NCBI GenBank assembly: GCA_964387985.1
Contig: CAYLZG010000003.1
Span: 1 to 64,000, forward strand
DNA: 64,000 nt
Reading direction: 5' to 3'
DNA from: JALOOB01 sp964387985
GTDB lineage: Bacteria > Chloroflexota > Anaerolineae > CG2-30-64-16
Numbering within the stretch: position 1 is the stretch's first letter; each line of letters starts with the position of its first letter. The notes beneath the pieces are model-generated. The model saw nothing but the letters and a program-made list of their open reading frames with translations. It had not been told where the DNA came from and did no database searches. This document shows, one piece after another, positions 26,620 to 36,831 of the stretch. A program made the position numbers and the translations under genes.

Positions 26620-27927
26620 CTACAGCCCCAGTTTTCGCGCAATCTCGGTTTCGAGCTTATTTCGCACGCCGGCCACAGGGATGCGATTCAGGACCTCCTC
26701 AAAGAAACCCTGGACAATCATTCGCTCGGCATTGGTGCGATCGATGCCACGGGACATCAGGTAGAAGACGTATTCTGCTGGCACCTGGCCGGCAGTGGCG
26801 CCGTGGGTGCAGCGCACATCATCCGCCTCGATCTCCAGACCGGGAACGCTGTCTGCACGCGCGGTCTTGCTGAGCATCAGGTTGCGGTTCGCCTGGTAAG
26901 CGTTGGTCTTCTGTGCGCCAGGATAGACTTTGATATAGCCCTGGTACACGGACCGCGACCGGTCCTTCAGCGCCCCCTTGTACAGCAGGTCACTAGTCGC
27001 ATCGGACGCCCTGTGTAACTGGTTAGTGTGGTGGTCCAGGTGCTGGCGTCCGCCGGGGAAGTACAGCCCGAGGAGCTCGCCATGGCTGCCCTGGCCATCC
27101 AGGTCCATGTTCAGCCACGCCTTGGTCAGCCGGCTGCCCCATGACCCCATGAAGTGCCGCAGCAGGCTGTCGCGACCCAGTTTCATCCGCTGGGTCGAGA
27201 AGTTCCAGGCACTGTCTGCAAGGTTCTGCAGATGCAGATAGTGCAACTGGCTGCTCGCGCCCGACAGCAGCTCAACAACGGAATTGAGCGCACCGTTCTC
27301 GCCGCCGATAAAGTCTTCGACCAGGGTCACGACTGCGTTCGGTTCGGTTGCCACGACGGTGTGGTGAAATCCCGCCTTCTTGCCTTCTTCCTGGTCGATC
27401 ACCACCTGCAGCGGCTGATCGACTGCGACAGCACGCGGAACGTATACGAACGTCCCAGAATTCCACATGGCGTAATGAAGCGCGCTGAACTTGTTTTCGC
27501 CTTCTGAGACTGCCGTGCCGAACACCTTCTGAACCAGATCGGCGTGCTCGCGCACAGCAGTTCCCAGGTCGGTGAAGATCACGCCTTGGGCTGCCAGCTG
27601 GGGATTCAGCCGGTAGTGCGCACGGGCGCCATCGACAAATGCCAGTTCTCCAGCGCTCTCCACCTCGGCGAGGCTCTTGGCGACATTATCGGGGAGCCTG
27701 CCGATCGCGCCTGCGCCCACCAGCGGCGCGTACTCTTCCATCCTGAAGCCGGTCAGTTTGGTTCGCCGCCAGGTCTCCTCCGCGCCTGTTGGCCAGGGCA
27801 TCTCCTCGAAGAAACGCCACGCCTTCAGGCGCAGGTCGAGCATCCAGTCTGGTTCCTGGCGCACGAACGAAAGTGCCTCGACCGAGGCCTGTGAGATGTT
27901 CTCAATCACTCTTGTCTGTGTTGTCAT
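26620..27927 (-). CDS. sufD: Fe-S cluster assembly protein SufD
   Basis: SufD pairs with SufB in the SufBC2D scaffold complex. The 435-residue product has the SufB/SufD beta-helix core: PRAVAVDQPLQVVI, the conserved DLDGQGSHGELLGLYFPGG region, and the C-terminal helical bundle DVRCTHGATAGQVPAEYVFYLMSRGI with the histidine that faces SufB in known structures. Length is usual. It lies 17 nt after sufB and 25 nt before the sulfurtransferase. Start at 27927 (MTTQTRVIENI). Confidence 0.93.
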   Translation of the reverse strand: MTTQTRVIENISQASVEALSFVRQEPDWMLDLRLKAWRFFEEMPWPTGAEETWRRTKLTGFRMEEYAPLVGAGAIGRLPDNVAKSLAEVESAGELAFVDGARAHYRLNPQLAAQGVIFTDLGTAVREHADLVQKVFGTAVSEGENKFSALHYAMWNSGTFVYVPRAVAVDQPLQVVIDQEEGKKAGFHHTVVATEPNAVVTLVEDFIGGENGALNSVVELLSGASSQLHYLHLQNLADSAWNFSTQRMKLGRDSLLRHFMGSWGSRLTKAWLNMDLDGQGSHGELLGLYFPGGRQHLDHHTNQLHRASDATSDLLYKGALKDRSRSVYQGYIKVYPGAQKTNAYQANRNLMLSKTARADSVPGLEIEADDVRCTHGATAGQVPAEYVFYLMSRGIDRTNAERMIVQGFFEEVLNRIPVAGVRNKLETEIARKLGL

Positions 27928-27944
27928 CTGTCTTCCCTCGGGCC

Positions 27945-29363
<1,419 letters not shown>

Positions 29364-29380
29364 GATGCACTCCTTGAACC

Positions 29381-30214
29381 CTATTCCAGTTCCTGTCCCG
29401 CCATGGGCTCGCCGAACTCCTCGCGAATCCACTGATAACCCTTGGCTTCGAGCTCGCGGGCCAGGTCCGGACCACCTGACAGAACGATGCGGCCATTGTA
29501 GAAGACGTGCACGATCTGCGGCTTGATGTAATCAAGCAGACGCTGGTAGTGCGTGATGAGCAAGACGCCCAGGTTATCCCCGAGCAGGTTGTTCACGCCT
29601 TCGGACACCACGCGAAGCGCGTCAATGTCCAGGCCGGAGTCAGTCTCATCGAGCACCGCGATCTTGGGATCGAGCATTGCCATCTGCAAGATCTCGGCGC
29701 GTTTCTTCTCGCCGCCCGAAAAGCCGTCGTTCAGGTAACGTCGGGCGAATGCGGTGTCGATGTGAAGCTTTTCCATCTTCTCGGTCAATTCCTTGCGGAA
29801 TTCCCGCATTGGCATCAGCTCAGAACCGATGGGCTTGGCGCTGCCGCCATCAGCAACCTGTTGCTTCGCCTTGTCCGTGTAGCCTCGCACCGCGCTGACG
29901 GCCTGGCGGAGGAAGTTCGCCATGCTGACCCCCGGGATGGCCGTGGGGTATTGGAAGGCCAGGAACAACCCTGCCTTGGCGCGCTCGTCCGGCTCCATCT
30001 CCAGAACGCTCTGGCCGTCCAGCAGGATGTCGCCCGAGATCACCTCGTAGTGCGGGTGGCCGGCGATGGTGTAGGCCAGCGTGCTCTTTCCCGATCCGTT
30101 CGGCCCCATGAGCGCATGCACCTCGCCCTGGCGGATCGTCAGGTTGACACCCAGCAAGATTGGCTTTCCGTCGACGTTTACAAACAGATCTTTGATTACC
30201 AACTCAGAAGACAT
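29381..30214 (-). CDS. sufC: Fe-S cluster assembly ATPase SufC
   Basis: SufC is the ABC-type ATPase of the SufBC2D complex. The 277-residue product has Walker A GPNGSGKST, signature FSGGEKKRAEILQM and Walker B VLDETDSGLDIDAL, where the DETDSGLD form is characteristic of SufC. A slightly expanded helical part (about residues 110-150) resembles other Chloroflexota and cyanobacterial SufC proteins as far as I recall. The start is at 30214 (MSSELVIKDL) with GAGGAG upstream. It lies 29 nt after sufR. Confidence 0.95.
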   Translation of the reverse strand: MSSELVIKDLFVNVDGKPILLGVNLTIRQGEVHALMGPNGSGKSTLAYTIAGHPHYEVISGDILLDGQSVLEMEPDERAKAGLFLAFQYPTAIPGVSMANFLRQAVSAVRGYTDKAKQQVADGGSAKPIGSELMPMREFRKELTEKMEKLHIDTAFARRYLNDGFSGGEKKRAEILQMAMLDPKIAVLDETDSGLDIDALRVVSEGVNNLLGDNLGVLLITHYQRLLDYIKPQIVHVFYNGRIVLSGGPDLARELEAKGYQWIREEFGEPMAGQELE

Positions 30215-30243
30215 GGACCACAACTCCTCATCAGGATAGAATC

Positions 30244-30873
30244 TCATTTGGACTCGATTTTGAACTGGCACCCGTGATGCCCGTCGAGTGTGCACGAAAT
30301 TAGCCGCACTGGCAGGTTCACCACCCCCTCGATCATGCCCAGCTCCATCTCACAGATGGCCCGGTGTTCTCGTGCCAGCTCATAGTATGGGCAGGTGTAC
30401 TCGCGAATCTCGATGGTATCGGGACCCACATGCACCTCCGCCAGGATTCCCTTGGCATTCAGCATTTCCGCCAGCGCTACCGCGCGATCCTGGGGCACTG
30501 GCGAGTCGATGTGTTGCGCATACTGTTCTGCCATCCGCTTCCCCATACGCGTCAGCAGTTCCTCGACCTTGCCCGGGCCCTCGACGAACAGGATTTCCCG
30601 CAGCAGAGAATTGGTGAACTCGTCATAATAATGCGGGAAGAGCGCACGACCCTTCGCCGTCAGGGAATAGACGTGCTTGGGCCGACCACGACCGATGTTC
30701 TCGGTGTTCTGCTCGATAAAGCCTTCCGCAAGGAGCACCATCAGCTGCTGGCGCACCGCAGTCGCGGTGACCTCCATCGCCTCTTCCAACTCCTTGACAG
30801 TGGCAGTCCCCTTACGCTGCAAGAGCGTGAGCACCTCGCCCGCGGGGCTGCCGGTCAACTGCCTTTGGATCAT
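30244..30873 (-). CDS. sufR: SufR-type iron-sulfur transcriptional regulator
   Basis: This 209-residue regulator has an N-terminal winged helix (LTLLQRKGTATVKELEEAMEVTATAVRQQL) of the DeoR/ArsR-like SufR family. The C-terminal domain carries Cys161, Cys174, Cys194 and Cys202, the first two in the CX12C arrangement seen in cyanobacterial SufR. SufR binds a [4Fe-4S] cluster and represses suf genes when iron-sulfur supply is sufficient. It is the first gene of the operon, so it probably regulates itself. A candidate operator made of TAGACAT motifs flanks its promoter. Confidence 0.9.
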   Translation of the reverse strand: MIQRQLTGSPAGEVLTLLQRKGTATVKELEEAMEVTATAVRQQLMVLLAEGFIEQNTENIGRGRPKHVYSLTAKGRALFPHYYDEFTNSLLREILFVEGPGKVEELLTRMGKRMAEQYAQHIDSPVPQDRAVALAEMLNAKGILAEVHVGPDTIEIREYTCPYYELAREHRAICEMELGMIEGVVNLPVRLISCTLDGHHGCQFKIESK

Positions 30874-30915
30874 CCCTTTTTCCTTCTTAAATCAATATCT
30901 TAGACATCGAAGTTG

Positions 30916-30944
30916 ATACTAGCACAGCAAGTGAATATTTGCAA
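30916..30944 (-). promoter_or_regulatory. Promoter of the sufR-suf operon
   Basis: On the minus strand, TTGCAA (30944-30939), a 17-nt spacer and TAGTAT (30921-30916), about 45 bp ahead of sufR. Confidence 0.7.
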
Positions 30945-30945
30945 A

Positions 30946-30957
30946 TAGACATGTCTA
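30946..30957. promoter_or_regulatory. Candidate SufR operator palindrome
   Basis: TAGACATGTCTA is a perfect 12-bp palindrome one base upstream of the suf -35 box. A half-site TAGACAT (30901-30907) lies near the expected start of transcription. Confidence 0.5.
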
Positions 30958-31060
30958 AAATATCAAAAATGCGCGATCGTCGACACTGTCGCCTTAAGTG
31001 CCGGATCGTTAGGCGATTAAGCGGGTTGGATGTAACATCCAGGGCTGGAGGTTATGGCTT

Positions 31061-31801
31061 ATGGAACTTCATGGAAAGGTGGCGCTCGTGACCGGGGGCG
31101 CGGTGAGAGTGGGTAAGGCGATTGCAATGGCCCTGGCGCGCAGCGGCGCTGACATCGCTTTCAGCTACCACACATCGGGTGACGCGGCAAGGCACACACA
31201 GCAGGATCTGGAGTCGCTCGGCCGGCGCGCCCTGGGACGGCAGGCAGATGCTGCGAGCGTGGCAGAGTGCCACCAATTGGTGGATGCAGTGGTCGGGCAC
31301 TTCGGACGTTTGGACGTGCTGGTGAATAGCGCCTCGTTGTGGAAGCGAACAAGGTTCTCGGAACTCGAGGAAGAGGACTGGGACCAGGTGTTGGACATCA
31401 TGCTGAAGGGAGCGGCGTTCACCAGCCATGCGGCCGCGCCCCACCTGGCGGCCCATGCTGGCGGCGCCATCGTCAACATTGTCGATCTCTCAGCCTTCGT
31501 GCCTTTCCCAAACCTGACAGCGCACTCGGTGGGCAAGGCAGGCCTCCTCAACCTCACCTATGGCATGGCGATGGAACTCGCGCCAGCAGTGCGGGTGAAT
31601 GCCGTGGCCCCTGGCCTGGTGCTGCCCCCGCCAACCTATACGGAGAAGCAGATCCGCGCTGCCGCGACTCGCAACTTGTTGGGCCGGTGGGGCAGCGCAG
31701 AGGATGTCGCCAATGCAGTGCTTTTCCTGGTCCAGGCGGACTTCATCACCGGCACCGTCGTCGAGGTGGATGGCGGAGAACACCTTGCATGGCGCAGGTG
31801 A
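31061..31801 (+). CDS. Pteridine reductase-like short-chain dehydrogenase
   Basis: This 246-residue SDR has the NAD(P) motif TGGAVRVGKAIA near the N terminus and NSAS at 89-92. The catalytic row is NIVD (Asp142), His155 and Lys159. The Asp-x12-Y-x3-K spacing fits pteridine reductase PTR1/FolM enzymes, which lack the classical SDR serine. The tyrosine position is histidine here (AHSVGKAG), so activity may be altered. Known relatives reduce dihydropterins; the substrate here is unknown. Start at 31061 with GGAGG about 10 nt upstream. It is divergent from sufR and convergent with the AEC transporter. Confidence 0.83.
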   Translation: MELHGKVALVTGGAVRVGKAIAMALARSGADIAFSYHTSGDAARHTQQDLESLGRRALGRQADAASVAECHQLVDAVVGHFGRLDVLVNSASLWKRTRFSELEEEDWDQVLDIMLKGAAFTSHAAAPHLAAHAGGAIVNIVDLSAFVPFPNLTAHSVGKAGLLNLTYGMAMELAPAVRVNAVAPGLVLPPPTYTEKQIRAAATRNLLGRWGSAEDVANAVLFLVQADFITGTVVEVDGGEHLAWRR

Positions 31802-31805
31802 TGTC

Positions 31806-32753
31806 TTACGTCAGTGTCAACACCACAGCCAGCGATGGCAGGGCCAGCAACGTCGAAAGCACAACGATGTTGGCCGCGAGTCCATCGTCTGCACCCATTT
31901 GTTGCGCCATGATGTAGGTCACGGTCGCGCTGGGACAGGCCAGGAATATCAACGCCATGCGGAGCTCGGCCGTCGATAGCGCCAGCCATCGCGCCAGCAG
32001 AAGCCCGATTAGTGGCGCAGCGATCACCTTGATTCCTGCTGACAGGGTTGCACTGGCCAGGTAGCTGCGCAGTGTTTTGAACGTCAGCGCAGCGCCGATG
32101 CCTAACAAGGCCAGTGGCGTCGTCATATCCCCCAGCGTTTCGCATGTCTGCCGTATCGGTTGAGGGAGCTTCCACCCAAAGCCCAGCACGATCAGTCCCG
32201 CCACACATGACAAGAGCAGTGGGTTCGTGACCAGTCGCGTAACGAGCTCCCTCAGCCGTTGTGGCAATTGTGCTCGTCCTCCTTCGTGGCCTCCAACCAA
32301 GACGAGGACCGCGGCAATATTGTAGATAGGCACGAGCAGGGCGATAGAAATCACTGCCACCGCCTGGATCTCGGCCATCTGTTCGTAGCCCCGGGCTTCA
32401 AGCGCAAGAAACACCACCGGCAGCCCCACGTAGACCAGGTTGCTGCGAAAGGCTCCGTGTACGAACGCGCTTGTCGAGACCGCCGGCAACCGCAAGAACC
32501 TGGAGATGAGATAGCCCAGCGCGATGGCGCCGGCCATTGCACCGAACAGGACGGCAAACACGCGCACGGCTGCATCACCCTGGAGCCTGGAATCGGCGGT
32601 CTTGTAGAAGAGATACGCGGGAATGCCGATCCAGTAGACAAGCCGGTTGGTCTCCTGAAAAACCTTGATCGACGCGAAGCCTGAATGACGCAGGATCGCT
32701 CCGAGCGCGATCACCGCGAAGACGGGCAAGAGGATGCTGGTGACTTCAAACAT
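31806..32753 (-). CDS. AEC family transporter
   Basis: This 315-residue membrane protein has about ten hydrophobic helices of the auxin efflux carrier (AEC) family. Visible features are LLPVFAVIALGAILRHSG at the start, the FRSNLVYVGLPVVFLA stretch and the conserved C-terminal LACPSATVTYIMAQQMG. Bacterial AEC members move malonate, malate or other small carboxylates; the substrate is not readable here. It starts 3 nt after the TspO-like gene and converges on the SDR gene with a 4-nt gap. Confidence 0.88.
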   Translation of the reverse strand: MFEVTSILLPVFAVIALGAILRHSGFASIKVFQETNRLVYWIGIPAYLFYKTADSRLQGDAAVRVFAVLFGAMAGAIALGYLISRFLRLPAVSTSAFVHGAFRSNLVYVGLPVVFLALEARGYEQMAEIQAVAVISIALLVPIYNIAAVLVLVGGHEGGRAQLPQRLRELVTRLVTNPLLLSCVAGLIVLGFGWKLPQPIRQTCETLGDMTTPLALLGIGAALTFKTLRSYLASATLSAGIKVIAAPLIGLLLARWLALSTAELRMALIFLACPSATVTYIMAQQMGADDGLAANIVVLSTLLALPSLAVVLTLT

Positions 32754-32756
32754 CTG

Positions 32757-33530
32757 TCAGCTGTACGTCTTGCCCTGCCAGAGTGATCTCGCAGCGATGA
32801 GTACCGCCAGCACTGCCACAACCAGGGCGGCGACGATCGAGCTGATCAATACGCCCGTCATGCTGCTGTAGTTTACCGCAATTCCGGCGAACGCCCAGAC
32901 CAGGACGAGCAGGTAGGCCACATCGTGTCGCAGCAGAGCCATCATCGCCGCCAGCACGAGAGCAACCAGGTACATGATGATCAACCATGCCAGCGCACCC
33001 AAAGGCTCGCCTTTCCAACCAGCATGCACGAACACGTGCGCAGCGTTGGCTACGGTCGCGACAGTGATCCAGCCCAGGTAGATGCTGAATGGCAGGTGTA
33101 CAGCCCATCGCTCGCCCGCGGGCACGCCCGCTCGGCGGCCGAGCAACAAGTAGACTGCGATCAGCGCGACTAGCAGTACAAGCATCGCCACCATTGAGAG
33201 CGGGAACTGGTTATAGTGGAAAAAGAGCAGCCAGATGATGTTGGCCAGACACGAGAGCACGAACGGCCACCCGATGCGGCGCAGGCGCGGGTTTTCGCGC
33301 TGGCGCGGAAGCGATTGGTAGATCGCGTAGGCAATGAGGCCAATGTAAATTAAGCCCCAGATGCTGAATACGTAGCCGGCTGGCAACCAGAGGTTCTCCC
33401 CTTTGTACTGGTTGGCGATATCGCCGGTCAGTTGGTTGTTGATTGGCAGTGCATTTGCGAGTCCATTCACGACGATGGTCGCAATAACGCCTACCCATAC
33501 CGCGATCTGCCTGACAGTATCACGATTCAT
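32757..33530 (-). CDS. TspO/MBR-related membrane protein
   Basis: This 257-residue protein has seven or eight predicted helices. The N-terminal part has features of the tryptophan-rich TspO/MBR family: ANALPINNQ, YVFSIWGLIYIGLIAY and WLLFFHYNQFPLS. TspO binds porphyrins, but proteins of this longer type are poorly characterised. Its start at 33530 has AAGGGGG upstream; a longer frame overlaps the rhodanese gene. It is 35 nt after the rhodanese lipoprotein and 3 nt before the AEC transporter, so it belongs to the six-gene run that begins at 36793. Confidence 0.8.
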   Translation of the reverse strand: MNRDTVRQIAVWVGVIATIVVNGLANALPINNQLTGDIANQYKGENLWLPAGYVFSIWGLIYIGLIAYAIYQSLPRQRENPRLRRIGWPFVLSCLANIIWLLFFHYNQFPLSMVAMLVLLVALIAVYLLLGRRAGVPAGERWAVHLPFSIYLGWITVATVANAAHVFVHAGWKGEPLGALAWLIIMYLVALVLAAMMALLRHDVAYLLVLVWAFAGIAVNYSSMTGVLISSIVAALVVAVLAVLIAARSLWQGKTYS

Positions 33531-33565
33531 GCCCCATTCCCCCTTTGACGATGAACAATCAGAGG

Positions 33566-33988
33566 CTACTTTTCGATGGGAAGGCCAGCCTGCTGCCATG
33601 CAGCAATGCCTCCCGCCATGTTGTGTACGTTTTTCCAGCCTTGCTGTCTCAGGAAATCTGCCACCTGGCCGCTGCGGTTGCCTGAGCGGCAGGTCAGGAT
33701 CACTGTCTTGTCTTTTGGAATTTCGGCCAGCCGCGAAGGCACCTGGCCCAGGGGTATCAACCTGGCTCCGGCAATGTGTCCTGCGTCATATTCGACCGGT
33801 TCGCGCACATCGAACAGCGCGACGTCATCGCGGCCCTGCAGCGACCGGGCGGTCTGTACATCGATCGTGTTGGGCAGGCTTCCGGCATCGATTTCGGCCG
33901 GAGGCGCCGCAGGGCCTGCCCCCCGGCACGCGGATACCGCCAGAGTTGACATGATGAGCGCAAGCAGCAATCTGATGCTCCGAGGCAT
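33566..33988 (-). CDS. Rhodanese-domain lipoprotein
   Basis: This 140-residue protein starts with a lipoprotein signal (MPRSIRLLLALIMSTLAVSAC, lipobox LAVSAC with Cys21), so it should be anchored outside the cytoplasmic membrane. A single rhodanese domain follows: FDVREPVEYDAGHIAGARLIP, then the active loop LTCRSGNRSGQVADFL with the catalytic cysteine. Such proteins are proposed to carry sulfane sulfur outside the membrane; the partner here is unknown. I chose MPRSIRLL at 33988 because the signal peptide starts there. It lies 50 nt after the zinc-ribbon gene. Confidence 0.85.
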   Translation of the reverse strand: MPRSIRLLLALIMSTLAVSACRGAGPAAPPAEIDAGSLPNTIDVQTARSLQGRDDVALFDVREPVEYDAGHIAGARLIPLGQVPSRLAEIPKDKTVILTCRSGNRSGQVADFLRQQGWKNVHNMAGGIAAWQQAGLPIEK

Positions 33989-34038
33989 GATGTGTCTTAA
34001 CCTCCGCCTGTAACTGGATATGCGATGTAAGCTCGTGT

Positions 34039-35112
34039 TCAGCCGGCGCTGATCGTGGTGATCTGGCCGAATCCGTTGATTGTCAGTTGCCAAAGACCAC
34101 CCTGCGCCAGTCGCATGTATTCGTCGATGCTGCGAGTGGTGTAGGTGTACTCGCGATCATCGGCGCGGAACACGATGAAGTATTCTTCCGATTGGCCGCC
34201 GGGTCGCTGGTTATCGGCGAGATTCGCTACCGGCCACCGCGGGTTCAGGTCGCGACCCTCGAGGATCAAAGGGGGTGCAACGACCCAGGCCAGTGTGCGA
34301 TATTGGCAGTAGTCGGCTCGGACCTGGTACTGGCAGTCTTGCTTTACCTGGCCGTAGCCAGTGCCGGTGTCGACCACGTACGGGGTGCCGCAGACTTCAC
34401 GCGCTCCCGCGACGGGTTGGTCCACCACCTGGTACACTCGCTTTTCGCAGCGCACCACATCCACGCCTGCGGGGAGTTGCTCCAGCCACCCCTCGCGCGT
34501 CACCGGAGCAAGCGCCTGGATGGCGATGGTGCGCCGCCAACCGTAATCAGCTACCTGGCCCACCAGTTCGCTGCTGCGCCGCCCCATCATGAAGAATACC
34601 CCGAGGAGGATCACTGCACCGAGCAGGATCAACGGGAGAATGCCCAGGCCCCCCGGTCGACCGGTTGGTGCAGGGAGCGGCGTCGTTGCTGCGGGCACAG
34701 CCTTCCCCATCGGCGCGCCGCAATTGATGCACTTCAGCGCGGTGGCTTTGTTCTCGGTCCCACAGGACGGACATCGCTGGGGGGGCGCCGGCTTGTCCCG
34801 CAGACCACCGATGACTCCTGCCGCCTCCCGTGCTGTGCCTTCCGCCAGCGGAGCGGCGCATTGCCTGCATATCTTAGCAGTGGCAGCATTGCGCGTGCCG
34901 CAGTATGCGCAGTAGACATCCGGGCCGGCCAGCGCGGCAGCAATCTTGTCCTCGTCGGTGATGATTGCCTCTTCGGCTGCCTGTTCGAACTGGACATCAG
35001 CCGGCATGGGCGTGCCACATTGCTGGCATTTCTGCAAGCTTCCAGGGTTGCGCGTGTTACAGCTCGGACAGGTCCATTCCAGTTCGACGAAACCGAGCTC
35101 CTTTTCCGCCAT
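34039..35112 (-). CDS. Membrane protein with three zinc ribbons
   Basis: I do not recognise the full 357-residue protein. It has three cysteine pairs of the zinc-ribbon/RanBP2 type: CPSC..CQQC (about 15-32), CAYC..CRQC (about 68-85) and CPSC..CINC (about 113-130). They are followed by a proline-rich linker and one transmembrane helix (LGILPLILLGAVILLGVFFMM, about 155-175). The C-terminal domain of about 180 residues contains six further cysteines, including CQYQVRADYC, and may be extracellular. N-terminal zinc ribbons with a distal sensor-like domain suggest a membrane-bound sensor or scaffold, but no catalytic motif is visible. Confidence 0.7.
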   Translation of the reverse strand: MAEKELGFVELEWTCPSCNTRNPGSLQKCQQCGTPMPADVQFEQAAEEAIITDEDKIAAALAGPDVYCAYCGTRNAATAKICRQCAAPLAEGTAREAAGVIGGLRDKPAPPQRCPSCGTENKATALKCINCGAPMGKAVPAATTPLPAPTGRPGGLGILPLILLGAVILLGVFFMMGRRSSELVGQVADYGWRRTIAIQALAPVTREGWLEQLPAGVDVVRCEKRVYQVVDQPVAGAREVCGTPYVVDTGTGYGQVKQDCQYQVRADYCQYRTLAWVVAPPLILEGRDLNPRWPVANLADNQRPGGQSEEYFIVFRADDREYTYTTRSIDEYMRLAQGGLWQLTINGFGQITTISAG

Positions 35113-35130
35113 GCGTCCTCCGCTATCTAT

Positions 35131-35730
35131 TCATAGTCCGGCAGGGACAACCGACCGTGTAGTGGGTTCCCTGACCGCATCTTTCATCCCGGGCATCTCA
35201 GCCATTACGTCTGCTGGTGAGAGGTGCAATACGCCCAAGACCCCCGTCCAGGCCAGCCAGCGCGCGCTGCGGAAACGCCATCTGAGCCTCGCGCTGGCCA
35301 GGAATACCAGCAACCATGAAGTTATCCACCCGGCCAGGCAGCCCAGCCAATCCATGCCCAACATCGCACTGGCAAGTGCAGCCAGCCGGAGAAGGGCGAC
35401 CACGTCGAGAATTCGCAGGACCCCTGGGCCAAAAAAAGGGATCATCTTGACAAAGGAAAGCAGCAGTGGGGTGCTCGCCAGGCCGACCACGCCCAGCAGG
35501 ACGAGCAGGTCTGGCGCACTGCTGAAGAATATGGAGAAGATCAACCAGCCAGCGCCAGTCAGAGCCAGGCGGTTGACCAGGAAGGCCAGAAAAGCGAACA
35601 GAACGCCTGCCGTCCATTTGAGCCGTCCTTCGCGCCGCATCAGAAGGCGTGAACCGTGGGCGACAGCGTACGAGGCTGCGGAGAGTAGCAGGATGAGCAA
35701 GCCGCGATGGATAAACGAGGGCGTGACCAT
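35131..35730 (-). CDS. Hypothetical multi-pass membrane protein
   Basis: This 199-residue protein has about five hydrophobic segments and no recognisable domain signature. It starts at 35730 (MVTPSFIHRG), one base after the stop of the preceding gene, so it is translationally linked to it. It is followed 18 nt later by the zinc-ribbon protein. The tight spacing suggests the three proteins work together. Confidence 0.65.
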   Translation of the reverse strand: MVTPSFIHRGLLILLLSAASYAVAHGSRLLMRREGRLKWTAGVLFAFLAFLVNRLALTGAGWLIFSIFFSSAPDLLVLLGVVGLASTPLLLSFVKMIPFFGPGVLRILDVVALLRLAALASAMLGMDWLGCLAGWITSWLLVFLASARLRWRFRSARWLAWTGVLGVLHLSPADVMAEMPGMKDAVREPTTRSVVPAGL

Positions 35731-35731
35731 G

Positions 35732-36793
35732 CTAAGCCCTTCCGCTTGCCGAAACCGATGTGCCGACCGGCACGGGCAGATCGCGCTTGGCTCCAGTCGC
35801 GGCGGCAGGTGATGCCTGGCGCTGCGCACTGCCTATCCGGCCTGGTTGTGACGCGATCAGGCCGATGACCACCTCTGCGGTCCTTTGCACGTGGGTGGTG
35901 CCGTCCGGCAATCTCGCGGAGCGACTGAAATAGTCGCCCAGCCCCATGTGTTTCATCGGACCGATGGGGATCGATCTGAAGCGGCCTGCCGCCACAAAAC
36001 GGTTCCATGCTGACCCCGGAAATACCGGCCAGCCGGTGTACCCCAGCAGGCGCCCCGCATACTGTGTCAGGTCCCTGCTGCCCGAAAGATGGACGATCTC
36101 TTCGAGGTCCTGCGTGCCCGGATCATCGGCGAGCACACTGCCCACCGAGATGACGCGGACTTTGGAGCCGAGCCATTCTCTCAGGTATGGCGCAGCTGCC
36201 TGGGACAATTGGCCGCCACCACTGATGCACAGAATCGTAACTGGCCGCGGGTGCTCCGGCCTGTAGCCATGGCGCAGCAGCCCCTTGATCATTTCCTTAG
36301 CCAATCCATATGCGTAGGGAGGACCGTAATCACGGTCCCGGGACATACAGACTTGCAGCAGGTTCCGGAAGTATACGATGTGATAGAGAGTCATGAAGCG
36401 CCGGTTGCGCCTGGCAAGCCTGGGAATTCCGGTCCAGAGGCCATTGAGGACCCGGTACTCTGTCAGCGGCGTGCTGCTGGGTGAGTAGGGGAAAATATCC
36501 CGCACGATCACCGATCCTGGCACGCCGTTTTCCACCATGTCGAGGAACTGCGCTTCTTTGGCTGGCACCTCTTCGCCACTGTTTCGCCCAACGCCGCTGA
36601 GGTAGATGATGTACTGGTCAGCAATGGGCTCAGGGGAGGGCTGCGGAATGACTATGTGCGAGCCAGGGGCAGCCCGATTGCGGCCCCGCTCGGTCCACCA
36701 GGCGATCGTTTCCGCGCAGGATGTCGCGGCAAAGACGAAAACCGCGACAACAACAAGCCCCACGGCGCCAAGAAAAGCGGTCAAGACGGTCAT
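35732..36793 (-). CDS. Hypothetical protein, possible alpha/beta-hydrolase-like fold
   Basis: I do not recognise this 353-residue protein. The first 27 residues form a signal-anchor. The body has strand-like stretches such as YIIYLSGVGRNSG and VTILCISGGGQLSQAAAP, which resembles a nucleophile elbow (Ser in ISGGG). A later VRVISVGSVLADDPGTQDLEEIVHLSGSRD places a possible Asp/His further on. The resemblance to lipases is weak, and a catalytic triad cannot be assigned with confidence. The gene is first of a minus-strand run, behind a good promoter (36832-36860). The C-terminal 50 residues look disordered. Confidence 0.6.
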   Translation of the reverse strand: MTVLTAFLGAVGLVVVAVFVFAATSCAETIAWWTERGRNRAAPGSHIVIPQPSPEPIADQYIIYLSGVGRNSGEEVPAKEAQFLDMVENGVPGSVIVRDIFPYSPSSTPLTEYRVLNGLWTGIPRLARRNRRFMTLYHIVYFRNLLQVCMSRDRDYGPPYAYGLAKEMIKGLLRHGYRPEHPRPVTILCISGGGQLSQAAAPYLREWLGSKVRVISVGSVLADDPGTQDLEEIVHLSGSRDLTQYAGRLLGYTGWPVFPGSAWNRFVAAGRFRSIPIGPMKHMGLGDYFSRSARLPDGTTHVQRTAEVVIGLIASQPGRIGSAQRQASPAAATGAKRDLPVPVGTSVSASGRA

Positions 36794-36831
36794 CAGAAGT
36801 TCCTGCCAGTGAGACGCATGCCCACGTCACC

